Of a stretch of DNA of 33,018 nucleotides, positions 24,084 through 30,608 are shown in pieces. The translations under genes and the position numbers were made by a program. Position 1 is the first letter of the stretch; every line of letters starts with the position of its first letter. The stretch comes from a virus, in IMG/VR virus record IMGVR_UViG_3300025009_000298, positions 1-33,018 of that record; one strand, written 5' to 3'. The notes under the pieces are model-generated. The model searched no databases, had not been told where the DNA came from, and was given only the letters and a program-made list of their open reading frames with translations.

Positions 24084-24560
24084 TTATTTTTTGATGGTTA
24101 GAAATTGTTCATACAGGTCAATAAATTGCTTGGCAGCATAGTTTGATTTTGCCTCAGATTCGAAGCAAAGGCGAGAGCCGACAGACGTATTCGTGTGACC
24201 GTAGGTGCAACCCGAGTCCGAAAAACCGAAACCGGAAGACAGCTTGAAGTAAGGCCACCATTTTTGCTGATTGGTATTGTCCCAATCTAGAGTCCAGCCC
24301 TGGTTAATTGCCTTCACTACAATTTTTAGTTTTTCATAGTTGATAGTATCCAGATCCAGTCCAAGTGCGGCAAACTTGTAGTTAAATTCTTCTTCCGTAA
24401 TTCCAACCTCTTCGCAGGCATCTGCAAAGGTTTTGATGTCGGTGAATTCTCTTTTTTTGAAACAATCTTCTCCAAATGTTTCGGTCAGTACATTCTGAAA
24501 CCACTTAGGAGCTTCAGGATAAAGCTTTTTTGCTGTTGTTTTTTTGAGTGTTAATTCCAT
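24084..24560 (-). CDS. DGR variable target protein 2
   Basis: 158 aa, paralogous to target 1. Shared segments include DIKTFADACEEVG, AINQGWTLDWDNTNQQKWW and SSGFGFS. The C-terminal variable part SDSGCTYGHTNTSVGSRLC comes from VR2. Codons changed relative to TR give different residues from target 1 at the same positions (for example N to D, G, T or H), as expected from independent mutagenesis. It is the first target gene in transcription order. Two targets served by one TR widen the diversity. Likely a ligand-binding display protein; attachment site unknown. Confidence 0.82.
   Translation of the reverse strand: MELTLKKTTAKKLYPEAPKWFQNVLTETFGEDCFKKREFTDIKTFADACEEVGITEEEFNYKFAALGLDLDTINYEKLKIVVKAINQGWTLDWDNTNQQKWWPYFKLSSGFGFSDSGCTYGHTNTSVGSRLCFESEAKSNYAAKQFIDLYEQFLTIKK
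24165..24242 (-). repeat. DGR variable repeat VR2
   Basis: 78 bp matching TR. 14 mismatches, all at TR adenines. The final three bases of the 81-bp unit (CTT for AAC) mark the end of homology. The 3' border again reads GGCTCTCGCCTTTGC as in VR1. Confidence 0.9.
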
Positions 24561-24593
24561 GTTTTAAGATTTTATTTGATATTAGAAAGCATT

Positions 24594-25133
24594 CTACTGA
24601 TATTCAACCATCACTTTTTGAGCGTTCAGTAAATCATCTTTTGTGAAAGTAAATGGATAGATACGCCTTTCGATATCGCCATTAACGGCAAAATATTCTT
24701 GGTTATATCCAACAATAGGATTAGAACTGAAATACTTAACTACTTCCCTATATCTATCTTCCGCACTTTCAGACTTAAAATCATAAAAAACTGTTTTCTT
24801 AGGAATTGCAGGATAATCGCCAATAATGGAGAGTACTTTATTCAGTTCTATTAGAAATTGAAAAACAGTAATTCCGGCAGACAAATTGTAGCCTTCATTA
24901 TATTCTTTGTTTACCTCAATTTCCTTCGACATTCGATCTCTGAGATTTTCATATTCCTTATCAAAATAATAAGTTGTATTCCTGTAATCAATGTCCTCGA
25001 TTCCTGTTAATTGGATATTTGCGTAAATGGAAGATAACCCTTCAGCTATCTTGTAGGCTTTTATTAATTGCCTTTTCACTTTTTCAACGCAGTTATGTTT
25101 GTGACAATGTTTTGCGTATTTTATTTTCAGCAT
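24594..25133 (-). CDS. Hypothetical protein upstream of the DGR
   Basis: 179 aa, starting MLKIKYAKHCHKHNCVEKVKRQL. The N-terminus is Cys/His-rich (CHKHNC), possibly a small metal site. The rest is alpha/beta with many Tyr and Lys. The middle contains YEVNKEYNEGYN-like aromatic clusters and the C-terminus is mixed. No family recognised, and it does not look like Avd. Its position just before the variable target genes makes it a possible DGR-linked gene but without direct support. Confidence 0.5.
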   Translation of the reverse strand: MLKIKYAKHCHKHNCVEKVKRQLIKAYKIAEGLSSIYANIQLTGIEDIDYRNTTYYFDKEYENLRDRMSKEIEVNKEYNEGYNLSAGITVFQFLIELNKVLSIIGDYPAIPKKTVFYDFKSESAEDRYREVVKYFSSNPIVGYNQEYFAVNGDIERRIYPFTFTKDDLLNAQKVMVEYQ

Positions 25134-25172
25134 TTTTTTAAATTTTTGTTGATTTGAAAATGAAGCCCGAAC

Positions 25173-25592
25173 CTATATCAATGTGTATTGCACTCCGTAA
25201 TTGTAATCCCTGCTCAATTCTTTCAATGCGTTATTGGCTTCAGCATGTTCGGTCATTTCGGGAGTTACCATAATGGTTTTGGATGTCAAATCCAGATCGA
25301 GTTTAAACCCTGCTGCCTTAATTTTCCGGTTTAGGTAATATTTGCGGTCGTAGGTATTTCGGATGGTTAATCGTTGACCTTTCGCTAAATATTCGGCCGA
25401 TTTGCATTTTACGGTCGCCAGTTTCTCCAGCCTTTTATTCAGATTGGAAAAATACAAATGCAATACCTCGCCTTTAACTATTGACCGTTTGCGTTTGCTG
25501 ATATCAAGTGTAACCGGCTGCATCGTTGGAACATTATTAAGTTCAAATAGAATGCGTTCAATCTGCGCTTTAGGGATAATGATAGTGGCCAT
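25173..25592 (-). CDS. Hypothetical phage protein
   Basis: 139 aa, starting MATIIIPKAQIERILFEL. The KRKRSIVKGEVLHLYFSNLNKRL region is strongly basic, then IKAAGFKLDLDLTSKTIMVTPEM looks like a beta hairpin. This suggests an RNA- or DNA-binding role but is not decisive. No family recognised. A heptamer repeat block (25600-25627) sits just upstream of its start. Confidence 0.5.
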   Translation of the reverse strand: MATIIIPKAQIERILFELNNVPTMQPVTLDISKRKRSIVKGEVLHLYFSNLNKRLEKLATVKCKSAEYLAKGQRLTIRNTYDRKYYLNRKIKAAGFKLDLDLTSKTIMVTPEMTEHAEANNALKELSRDYNYGVQYTLI

Positions 25593-25599
25593 GTACCGA

Positions 25600-25627
25600 A
25601 TTATAAATGATGAGTTATAAATTATGG
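25600..25627. repeat. 7-bp-periodic degenerate repeat (ATTATAA type)
   Basis: Four heptamers: ATTATAA, ATGATGA, GTTATAA, ATTATGG. Same style as 7901-7935. Overlaps the stop of the 25622-26614 gene. Confidence 0.6.
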
Positions 25628-26614
25628 ATTTGGCCAGTTGTGGTGCTGTTTGCCATCAAGCAGATCTCCTGAAACCTTTTTGCCATATTTAGCTACAGAA
25701 ATAACATTGTGCGTATTTTCTCCAACAAATGATATAATTCCTTTAGCATCATTTTCAGTTACCCATTCTGCTGGGTTTTGATCAAATGGTAACCATTCGC
25801 CCCACTGTTTAAAGAAGAAAGGCACGTTTGCTGAAGCGCATTGGTCGCGAACGGATCTTACCCAATCGGGGTGCATTGACCGGGCTTTGGGTCCCGATTC
25901 ACCACCACAGATTACCCAATGTAATTCCTGAACTTTTCCGTAAGCAAAGTTTTTAGCTATAACCGATGTTTTGCAGGCTTCAGCAATATTCACACGTCCC
26001 AACATGGGTTCAATGCTTACGAATCGTTTGGCGGCTGGTATCTGTAGTAATAAAGGGATGCGTTTATTGGCTTGTTCCTGATTTTCGGCAGTAACTCCGA
26101 GCCAAACGTTTGGAGGGAAAGGTAATCCCCAGCCAACACGTTTCATTAATGGCATTACATTTTCAGGCCGTTTGGTCAATAAAATAAAAATGTGTTGACG
26201 GTATCTTGAAATCCGATCCAATACCATTTGAAACATTCCGGAAGAAACTGATTCGTGAAATAAATCACTCATCGAGCAAACAAAAACTACACGTGGCGTT
26301 TTCCATGTCAATGGTTTATCAAGGGCTTCTTTAACTAACCTTGTTACTCCAGTCCAGCCAATACTTGTCAGTTTTGAAACTTCAGAATAGTGATATCCGT
26401 TTTTGCCATGGTTTTTCAACTGCATTTGTGCGATCCGAAAAGCCATACGTTCGGCATAGCAATTATCACATCCGGGAGATACTTTTGAGCAGCCCACAAT
26501 CGGGTTCCATGTTTCGGGTTTATAGCCTGGCATGTTGAGCCAGCTTATTTTATGTTGTTTGCCGCGTTGTCCGGCTTCAATCTGATCGTGAAGGTGTTCT
26601 TTTGTTGCTGACAT
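25622..26614 (-). CDS. Phage Gp37/Gp68-family (DUF5131) protein
   Basis: 330 aa. CSKVSPGCDNCYAE (Cys 42, 49, 52) is the family signature, resembling the Cys triad of radical-SAM iron-sulfur enzymes. FVCSMSDLFHESV, FILLTKRPENVMPLM, NVWLGVTAENQEQANKRIPLLL and WVICGGESGPKARSMHPDW follow in the family's usual order and suggest a TIM-barrel-like fold. The reaction of these proteins is unknown; an iron-sulfur catalysed modification of nucleic acid or nucleotide is plausible. The upstream neighbour is an ASCH-like protein (gap 3 bases), so they may act in one pathway. Ends in a heptamer repeat. Confidence 0.82.
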   Translation of the reverse strand: MSATKEHLHDQIEAGQRGKQHKISWLNMPGYKPETWNPIVGCSKVSPGCDNCYAERMAFRIAQMQLKNHGKNGYHYSEVSKLTSIGWTGVTRLVKEALDKPLTWKTPRVVFVCSMSDLFHESVSSGMFQMVLDRISRYRQHIFILLTKRPENVMPLMKRVGWGLPFPPNVWLGVTAENQEQANKRIPLLLQIPAAKRFVSIEPMLGRVNIAEACKTSVIAKNFAYGKVQELHWVICGGESGPKARSMHPDWVRSVRDQCASANVPFFFKQWGEWLPFDQNPAEWVTENDAKGIISFVGENTHNVISVAKYGKKVSGDLLDGKQHHNWPNP

Positions 26615-26617
26615 GGG

Positions 26618-27361
26618 TTAAATTTTAATTGATTCGGGTTGCGTGTTACAAGTTGCGAGTTCTGGTTTTCCGGTTGTGGAGAGTATTTTGAATTCAATAA
26701 CCCAAACCCATGGGTTTAAGTCCCAGCTTTTGTTGCCATTAATTTTACGCCACAATGAGCGAAAGGAGTGGTAGGCAGTGGTCATTGCATTATAGCCGCC
26801 ATTGATATAGTCAAGGTAACATGGACCAATGGTACTGGATGCAAACTTTACACCTTCACGCCTGGCGTTATCTTCCGAAATATCATGCAGTCGTTCGACC
26901 CTTATTTCTACAACTTGTAACCAGATACGTGCAGCTGCTTTAGGCATATGTATGGAAGGTTTAATTTGCCAATCCCATTCTTTGTATTGTTCAATTTCAT
27001 ATTCATCACAACTTGCCTTATAATCAAACTTTGGCCAGGTATCAGCACCTTCTCTCAGAAGTTTTTGAGTTATAAAAGGTGGTTTTAGATATGTTTCACG
27101 CACCCAAAGCAGATCACCTGGTTGACCGTATGGGCATTTAACCTCAATGATATCAGCATCGGTAATTGCATGCATTGGATCTCGCGGCGCAAATGTGAAA
27201 CGTCCGGTAGCATGTAAAAAAAGTGTTTGCAAATAGTATGCTGATGGGTCAATATTGATTTTTTCTAATCCACGGGTACGTCTAGTCATTCCCTTCAGAA
27301 AGGAAATAATGGCCTGCACCATGGGAGCGCTGAATAAAATCGGTATTTCTTTCATTGCCAT
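26618..27361 (-). CDS. ASCH-like phage protein
   Basis: 247 aa, starting MAMKEIPILFSAPMVQAI. GMTRRTRGL, YGQPGDLLWVRETYLKP, KPSIHMPKAAARIWLQVVEIRVERLHDISEDNAR (about 135-170), FRSLWRKINGNKSWDLNPWVWVIEF are the conserved pieces of a widespread phage family with an ASCH-like (PUA-type) barrel, which binds nucleic acid or nucleotides. The last 20 residues (TTGKPELATCNTQPESIKI) derive from a heptamer repeat and are probably an acquired tail. Its start overlaps the HD gene by 10 bases. Grouped with the DUF5131 gene. Confidence 0.75.
   Translation of the reverse strand: MAMKEIPILFSAPMVQAIISFLKGMTRRTRGLEKINIDPSAYYLQTLFLHATGRFTFAPRDPMHAITDADIIEVKCPYGQPGDLLWVRETYLKPPFITQKLLREGADTWPKFDYKASCDEYEIEQYKEWDWQIKPSIHMPKAAARIWLQVVEIRVERLHDISEDNARREGVKFASSTIGPCYLDYINGGYNAMTTAYHSFRSLWRKINGNKSWDLNPWVWVIEFKILSTTGKPELATCNTQPESIKI
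26634..26675. repeat. 7-bp-periodic degenerate repeat (NNGGTT type, coding)
   Basis: Six heptamers TCGGGTT, GCGTGTT, ACAAGTT, GCGAGTT, CTGGTTT, TCCGGTT. Encodes part of the C-terminal tail of the ASCH-like protein. Same style as 29504-29531. Confidence 0.6.
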
Positions 27362-27999
27362 ACTCCTTCCGTATTAATCGCTTTTTTTGTTTCCGGAGTC
27401 CAGGTATCAACGCGGCCATCTTTATGCTCTTCAACCCATCGTTCAACGTATGATACAACTGCAGTTCTCCAGTCTTTTTGTGATTTAGTAGAAAGCTTTT
27501 CTTTCTCAAATTCGGTTTTTTGCTCACCGGCCAGATTCCGGCTTTCGGCCAGTTTCATGTACTCTTCAATTTCGCCACTCCAATTTACGCGGGGTAAATA
27601 CAACCAATCGGGTTCCATGCACATCGATAGTTTATCGGCGAAGCATAGTCTGGACGGTTGTACTCCTTCTTTTTTTGCCAGAAATCGGGAGTGATATTTG
27701 GTAAAATAAGCCCAATGGAAAAGCCGTTCGTTAGGTATTTGATCAATATTACTGAAAACTACCCTTGGCATATCGAATAACCAGAACATGATATCGGCAC
27801 CAAGTTTAGGGTGAGTTTCACCTTCTGGCCCGTCCATGTTTGGTTTTCCCCAATAGCCAAGGTCGTGTATAAAAAAGGCAATCCATATACGCGGATCCCA
27901 CGGGAAGCCATAGAGTTTAATCCAGGCCGCAGCTACAAAAAATGGGTGTATCAGGAAGCAATGTGCTCCAAACAATACGCTTTTGGTTCCAACTTTCAT
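27352..27999 (-). CDS. HD-domain metal-dependent phosphohydrolase-like protein
   Basis: 215 aa, starting MKVGTKSVLFGAHCFLIHPFFV. His13 and the pair His45-Asp46 in AFFIHDLGYWGKPNMDG form the H...HD core of the HD superfamily. GETHPKLGAD (about 60-70) and KYHSRFLAKKEG (about 101-112) offer further metal-binding histidines. Phage HD proteins usually hydrolyse nucleotides or nucleotide second messengers. Clustered with the ASCH-like and DUF5131 genes. Exact substrate unknown. Confidence 0.72.
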   Translation of the reverse strand: MKVGTKSVLFGAHCFLIHPFFVAAAWIKLYGFPWDPRIWIAFFIHDLGYWGKPNMDGPEGETHPKLGADIMFWLFDMPRVVFSNIDQIPNERLFHWAYFTKYHSRFLAKKEGVQPSRLCFADKLSMCMEPDWLYLPRVNWSGEIEEYMKLAESRNLAGEQKTEFEKEKLSTKSQKDWRTAVVSYVERWVEEHKDGRVDTWTPETKKAINTEGVWQ

Positions 28000-28226
28000 T
28001 ATTCTATTTTTGATTGTGATTTATTTGAGATTTCATTAAGCCCGGTCATAAACTCATCCAGCTTACCGTAAAATGTTTCGAGTACATCTGAAGCTTTATT
28101 GACATCATCGGTAATTACTTTTTCGGCTTCTTTAATCAATTTTCGCTCTTTCCGGATCGCAAAAACCGAAATTATGATGATGCCTGTGAGTATGCCATAA
28201 ATTGATAGCATGATTATTTCTTTCAT
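27999..28226 (-). CDS. Single-pass membrane protein with coiled coil
   Basis: 75 aa. A transmembrane helix at residues about 5-23 (IMLSIYGILTGIIIISVFAI) is followed by a basic segment (RKERKLIKEAEKV) and an amphipathic coiled coil. The positive residues after the helix fit a cytoplasmic C-terminus. Overlaps its neighbours by one base on each side. Might anchor a phage complex to the membrane; no family recognised. Confidence 0.6.
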   Translation of the reverse strand: MKEIIMLSIYGILTGIIIISVFAIRKERKLIKEAEKVITDDVNKASDVLETFYGKLDEFMTGLNEISNKSQSKIE

Positions 28227-28486
28227 TAGTTCTGACTTTCTGGTTTTAAGTTTTTTTTCTGATAATTATTGAATTCTACTTGCAAGCCGTGGATAAATTC
28301 TGACTGGTGCCCTTTGTAATCTTCCGGATAAATGCCCATCGTGAAGTTTTGCACTATTAAGTCTGCGCCTTTCAACTCATTTTGGTTAATAAATTCAATG
28401 GCTTCGGTAATCATTTCGTGCAGCGAGAAGTTGCAGCGTGGAACAAGCTCGACATACTGGTCGCTTTTCAATTTCAGAAAATTCAT
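28226..28486 (-). CDS. Hypothetical phage protein
   Basis: 86 aa, starting MNFLKLKSDQYVELVPRC. Probably mixed beta/alpha, with the acidic helix SLHEMITEAIEFINQNEL. No motif or family recognised. It overlaps the membrane-protein gene by a single base, so the pair is co-translated. Confidence 0.5.
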   Translation of the reverse strand: MNFLKLKSDQYVELVPRCNFSLHEMITEAIEFINQNELKGADLIVQNFTMGIYPEDYKGHQSEFIHGLQVEFNNYQKKNLKPESQN

Positions 28487-28507
28487 AAAAGTTAACTTAT
28501 AGGTTAA

Positions 28508-28894
28508 TTATTGAAGGAAATTAAAAGGCCAGTGGTTGTGTGGCCGCCGGTCCCAATTGCGGTATGGGCGTGTCCAGTCTTCGCGTGCATTTAACGAATT
28601 CTGGTGCTGTTGTACTTCCTGTATAAGGTGGTTATTGTGCTGGCGTACCTGGTATTTGGTTGTCGAACAACCTGATAGTAAAATCATGCCTAACATGGCA
28701 CAAATAATTAAGAGGAATGAAAAACTGACGGCGAAGTAAAACGCCTTTTTGTTGAATACTTTTCCGCAATCGGGGCATTGGTTTCCATGTTTGCGCTGGT
28801 CGAACCGGCTGCCACAGTGTTCGCATTCGTGCCATACTTCGTGGTTGCATGCAACCGAATTCTGGTGGCGGCGGATTGGTTTTAAGTGTTTCAT
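28508..28894 (-). CDS. Zinc-ribbon membrane protein with lipobox-like site
   Basis: 128 aa. Residues about 16-43 have C, H, C and C pairs (CEHCGSRF and CPDCGKVF: Cys 24/27 and 40/43), typical of a zinc ribbon. A hydrophobic helix at about 51-74 ends in ILLSGCSTTK, a lipobox-like LSGC with Cys 76. If processed as a lipoprotein the zinc ribbon would be removed; if not, it is a membrane-anchored zinc-ribbon protein. The tail is His-, Asn- and Arg-rich. Odd combination. A shorter product from the internal Met at about 69 (MILLSGCS) is possible. Confidence 0.6.
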   Translation of the reverse strand: MKHLKPIRRHQNSVACNHEVWHECEHCGSRFDQRKHGNQCPDCGKVFNKKAFYFAVSFSFLLIICAMLGMILLSGCSTTKYQVRQHNNHLIQEVQQHQNSLNAREDWTRPYRNWDRRPHNHWPFNFLQ

Positions 28895-28902
28895 TTTATG
28901 CT

Positions 28903-29217
28903 TTAACTAACGATTAATTGAGGTTCGTATTGATAAATTTTGCTGTCCCGATCAAGACATTCGAAGTGATACAGGAGTGCTTTAAACCCTTTATAGTTTG
29001 AGGTTGGAACCATGTACCTTATTTCTTCGCGATGCTTAATCCAAAAATTGGCCATCTTCTGATTACTGGAGTATTTCCAGCGATTAATTAATGGTTGAAT
29101 TATTGAAATACATTCGTTAACCACGCGCTGATCGCTGCGCTCGTAACCCATTCCGCGTATTTTACCCTGAATGGAAATAAGGCTTTTGATATAGTTGCGG
29201 GCTTCAGTTGCAAACAT
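28903..29217 (-). CDS. Hypothetical phage protein
   Basis: 104 aa from ATG at 29217 (MFATEARNYIKSLIS); a TTG-initiated longer version at 29229 is less likely. Helical, basic, with RWKYSSNQKMANFWIKHREEIRYM. No family recognised. Co-transcribed with the flanking early genes. Confidence 0.5.
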   Translation of the reverse strand: MFATEARNYIKSLISIQGKIRGMGYERSDQRVVNECISIIQPLINRWKYSSNQKMANFWIKHREEIRYMVPTSNYKGFKALLYHFECLDRDSKIYQYEPQLIVS

Positions 29218-29229
29218 GGTTGTGATCAA

Positions 29230-29862
29230 TTATGAGTTGGAAAAACGTCCGCCCTTTTTAAGAGGCTCAGAGTTTGGATGTGCAGCCATATGCTCGATGT
29301 ATCGGTTTTTTCGTTCGAGCGAAGTGAAAAAGACAGTGGTTTTCATGCGCGGGTCGTGCAAACGAAAAGGCATTTTGCTTACATCCGGGCTTTTTACATG
29401 TTTTACTTTCAGGAGGTGAGCATCGTTTTGTGGTTTATTGGCCAAAAACTTCATGTGCTCAACGGCAACCGCTTCGGGCTTTGTCGTTCGCTTATTCAGA
29501 ATCGTTACGGGTTGCGGGTTACGGGTTACGACATTCTGCAGGCCTCCCTTCGACACGCCTGTCGGCTGCTCAGGGAGCGTCGGTTTCTGAACTTTAACCT
29601 TTGGGTGGGTTTCCCTGAATTTTCGGTTGTATTCGCGGTTTTGCAGCCTCCTGAAAGTAATCCTGCATTGGGTATCGGCACAAGTTTTTTCGTTTGTTTT
29701 GCGCATAAATGGCTTATTGCAGATGGCGCAGGTACAAGGCTCTTTTTTCATGTGTTTTTCATGGTTTATTTTATTGTATCTGCATCGCGTACTGCAATAT
29801 AAATCACGCTGCCCTTTTCGGGTGAAAGGCGTTCCACACCAGTCGCAATCGTGGATTTTCAT
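29230..29862 (-). CDS. Double zinc-finger protein with repeat-derived linker
   Basis: 210 aa. Two zinc fingers: C6/C9...C23/C27 (DCDWCGTPF...CSTRC) and C43/C45/C48...C60/C66 (CTCAICNKPF...CADTQC). They are followed by a basic stretch. Residues about 95-125 are encoded by a REP-like palindrome (29544-29577, LPEQPTGVSKGG) and a heptamer repeat (29504-29531, VVTRNPQPVT). The C-terminus is basic and likely binds nucleic acid. Overlaps the DUF4406 gene by four bases. Repeat-derived codons split the two halves without breaking the frame. Confidence 0.65.
   Translation of the reverse strand: MKIHDCDWCGTPFTRKGQRDLYCSTRCRYNKINHEKHMKKEPCTCAICNKPFMRKTNEKTCADTQCRITFRRLQNREYNRKFRETHPKVKVQKPTLPEQPTGVSKGGLQNVVTRNPQPVTILNKRTTKPEAVAVEHMKFLANKPQNDAHLLKVKHVKSPDVSKMPFRLHDPRMKTTVFFTSLERKNRYIEHMAAHPNSEPLKKGGRFSNS
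29504..29531. repeat. 7-bp-periodic repeat (GTTACGG type, coding)
   Basis: Four heptamers GTTACGG, GTTGCGG, GTTACGG, GTTACGA. Embedded in frame in the zinc-finger gene, 12 bases from a REP-like palindrome. Confidence 0.7.
29544..29577. repeat. REP-like palindromic element, coding
   Basis: CTCCCT (29544-29549) and AGGGAG (29572-29577) arms around TTCGACACGCCTGTCGGCTG. Encodes SLPEQPTGVSKGG in the zinc-finger gene. Confidence 0.65.
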
Positions 29863-30236
29863 TCTTCAGGAACTAAGCAGGTTAATACCCCATCGTTAAT
29901 GTCGCGCTGAACATCACGGATTCCGCCATCTTCTTCATAATAAATCAGAATTGCACGTGTTGGAAGTTGATTGAGTTGGCATACATGGTTGAATTCTTCG
30001 CGTGCGCCTTTCGAATTGGTCCACCCGCGCAATAAATAAATAGCTGTGGCATCCTTGGTAATAACCCGTTTGCATTCAGCAATCTGATCGTCGTAACTCC
30101 ACGAATATGGAATTCCAAGTTTCAGTGGATTAATCACTTTTAATTCGAGTTCTCTTAATGCGCTTTCGGCTTTCTGAAATTTGGCCTCAGCTTCGGCGGT
30201 TGGTATGCCTGTCGTTTGTCCTGCAATGTAGATCAT
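29859..30236 (-). CDS. DUF4406 family protein (nucleoside deoxyribosyltransferase-like)
   Basis: 125 aa, starting MIYIAGQTTGIPTAEAEAKF, the family's MxIYIAGPxTG opening. LGIPYSWSYDDQIAECKRVITKDATAIYLLRGWTNSKGAREEFNHV follows, with the GWxxSxGAxxE signature. The family shares a Rossmann-like fold with nucleoside 2-deoxyribosyltransferases, so it may act on nucleotides. The enzymatic role is not proved. Overlaps the zinc-finger gene by four bases. Confidence 0.82.
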   Translation of the reverse strand: MIYIAGQTTGIPTAEAEAKFQKAESALRELELKVINPLKLGIPYSWSYDDQIAECKRVITKDATAIYLLRGWTNSKGAREEFNHVCQLNQLPTRAILIYYEEDGGIRDVQRDINDGVLTCLVPEE

Positions 30237-30245
30237 GGTATAGAA

Positions 30246-30551
30246 TTAATTGAGTGAAAAACCATTGATTTCGTTAATTAACTGCTGTTGCATCCATACG
30301 GCGCGGTCAGCGTCGAGCACGTAGGTTTCGAAAAGAGGAACACGCATACCTGCAATCAATTCCGATTTGCGCACCAGGTATCTTCCTCTTTCTATGTGGA
30401 TGCCTATGATGTATGTTTTGGTCATTTGTTCAACTCTTTTTTCGGTCACTGTTGTAAGTTTAAGCATGTTTGGTTTGTTTAAAAGCGGCACCGATAAGGA
30501 CTCTACCGCTTTAGTTATCTGTTCGGGAAAAAAGTTTGGCGGGAGTATCAT
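30246..30551 (-). CDS. Hypothetical phage protein, start uncertain
   Basis: 101 aa from ATG at 30551. Internal Mets at 30467 (MLKLTTVTEKR) and 30425 (MTKTYIIGIHIERG) are good alternatives, because the first ATG lies inside a palindrome. The likely fold is a small beta domain (TYIIGIHIERGRYLVRKSELIAG...LFETYVL) with a C-terminal helix. No family recognised. Placed between the antirepressor and DUF4406 genes. Confidence 0.45.
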   Translation of the reverse strand: MILPPNFFPEQITKAVESLSVPLLNKPNMLKLTTVTEKRVEQMTKTYIIGIHIERGRYLVRKSELIAGMRVPLFETYVLDADRAVWMQQQLINEINGFSLN

Positions 30552-30573
30552 TCTCAGGATTGCTAATCCCGCC
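30538..30573. repeat. Nested palindrome over the start of the 30246-30551 gene
   Basis: Outer arms GGCGGGA (30538-30544) and TCCCGCC (30567-30573); inner GGATT/AATCC around GCT. The loop covers the ATG at 30549-30551. Looks like a small dispersed repeat rather than a tRNA. Confidence 0.55.
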
Positions 30574-30608
30574 GAGGCATAGTCCGATTCCTAGCTTCTG
30601 AATATGCC

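Noticed and set aside
30500-30600. tRNA-Ser-like sequence with a GCT anticodon-like loop
   Set aside because: The anticodon stem has only three good pairs and the T-arm and acceptor do not pair; a palindrome explains the match better.
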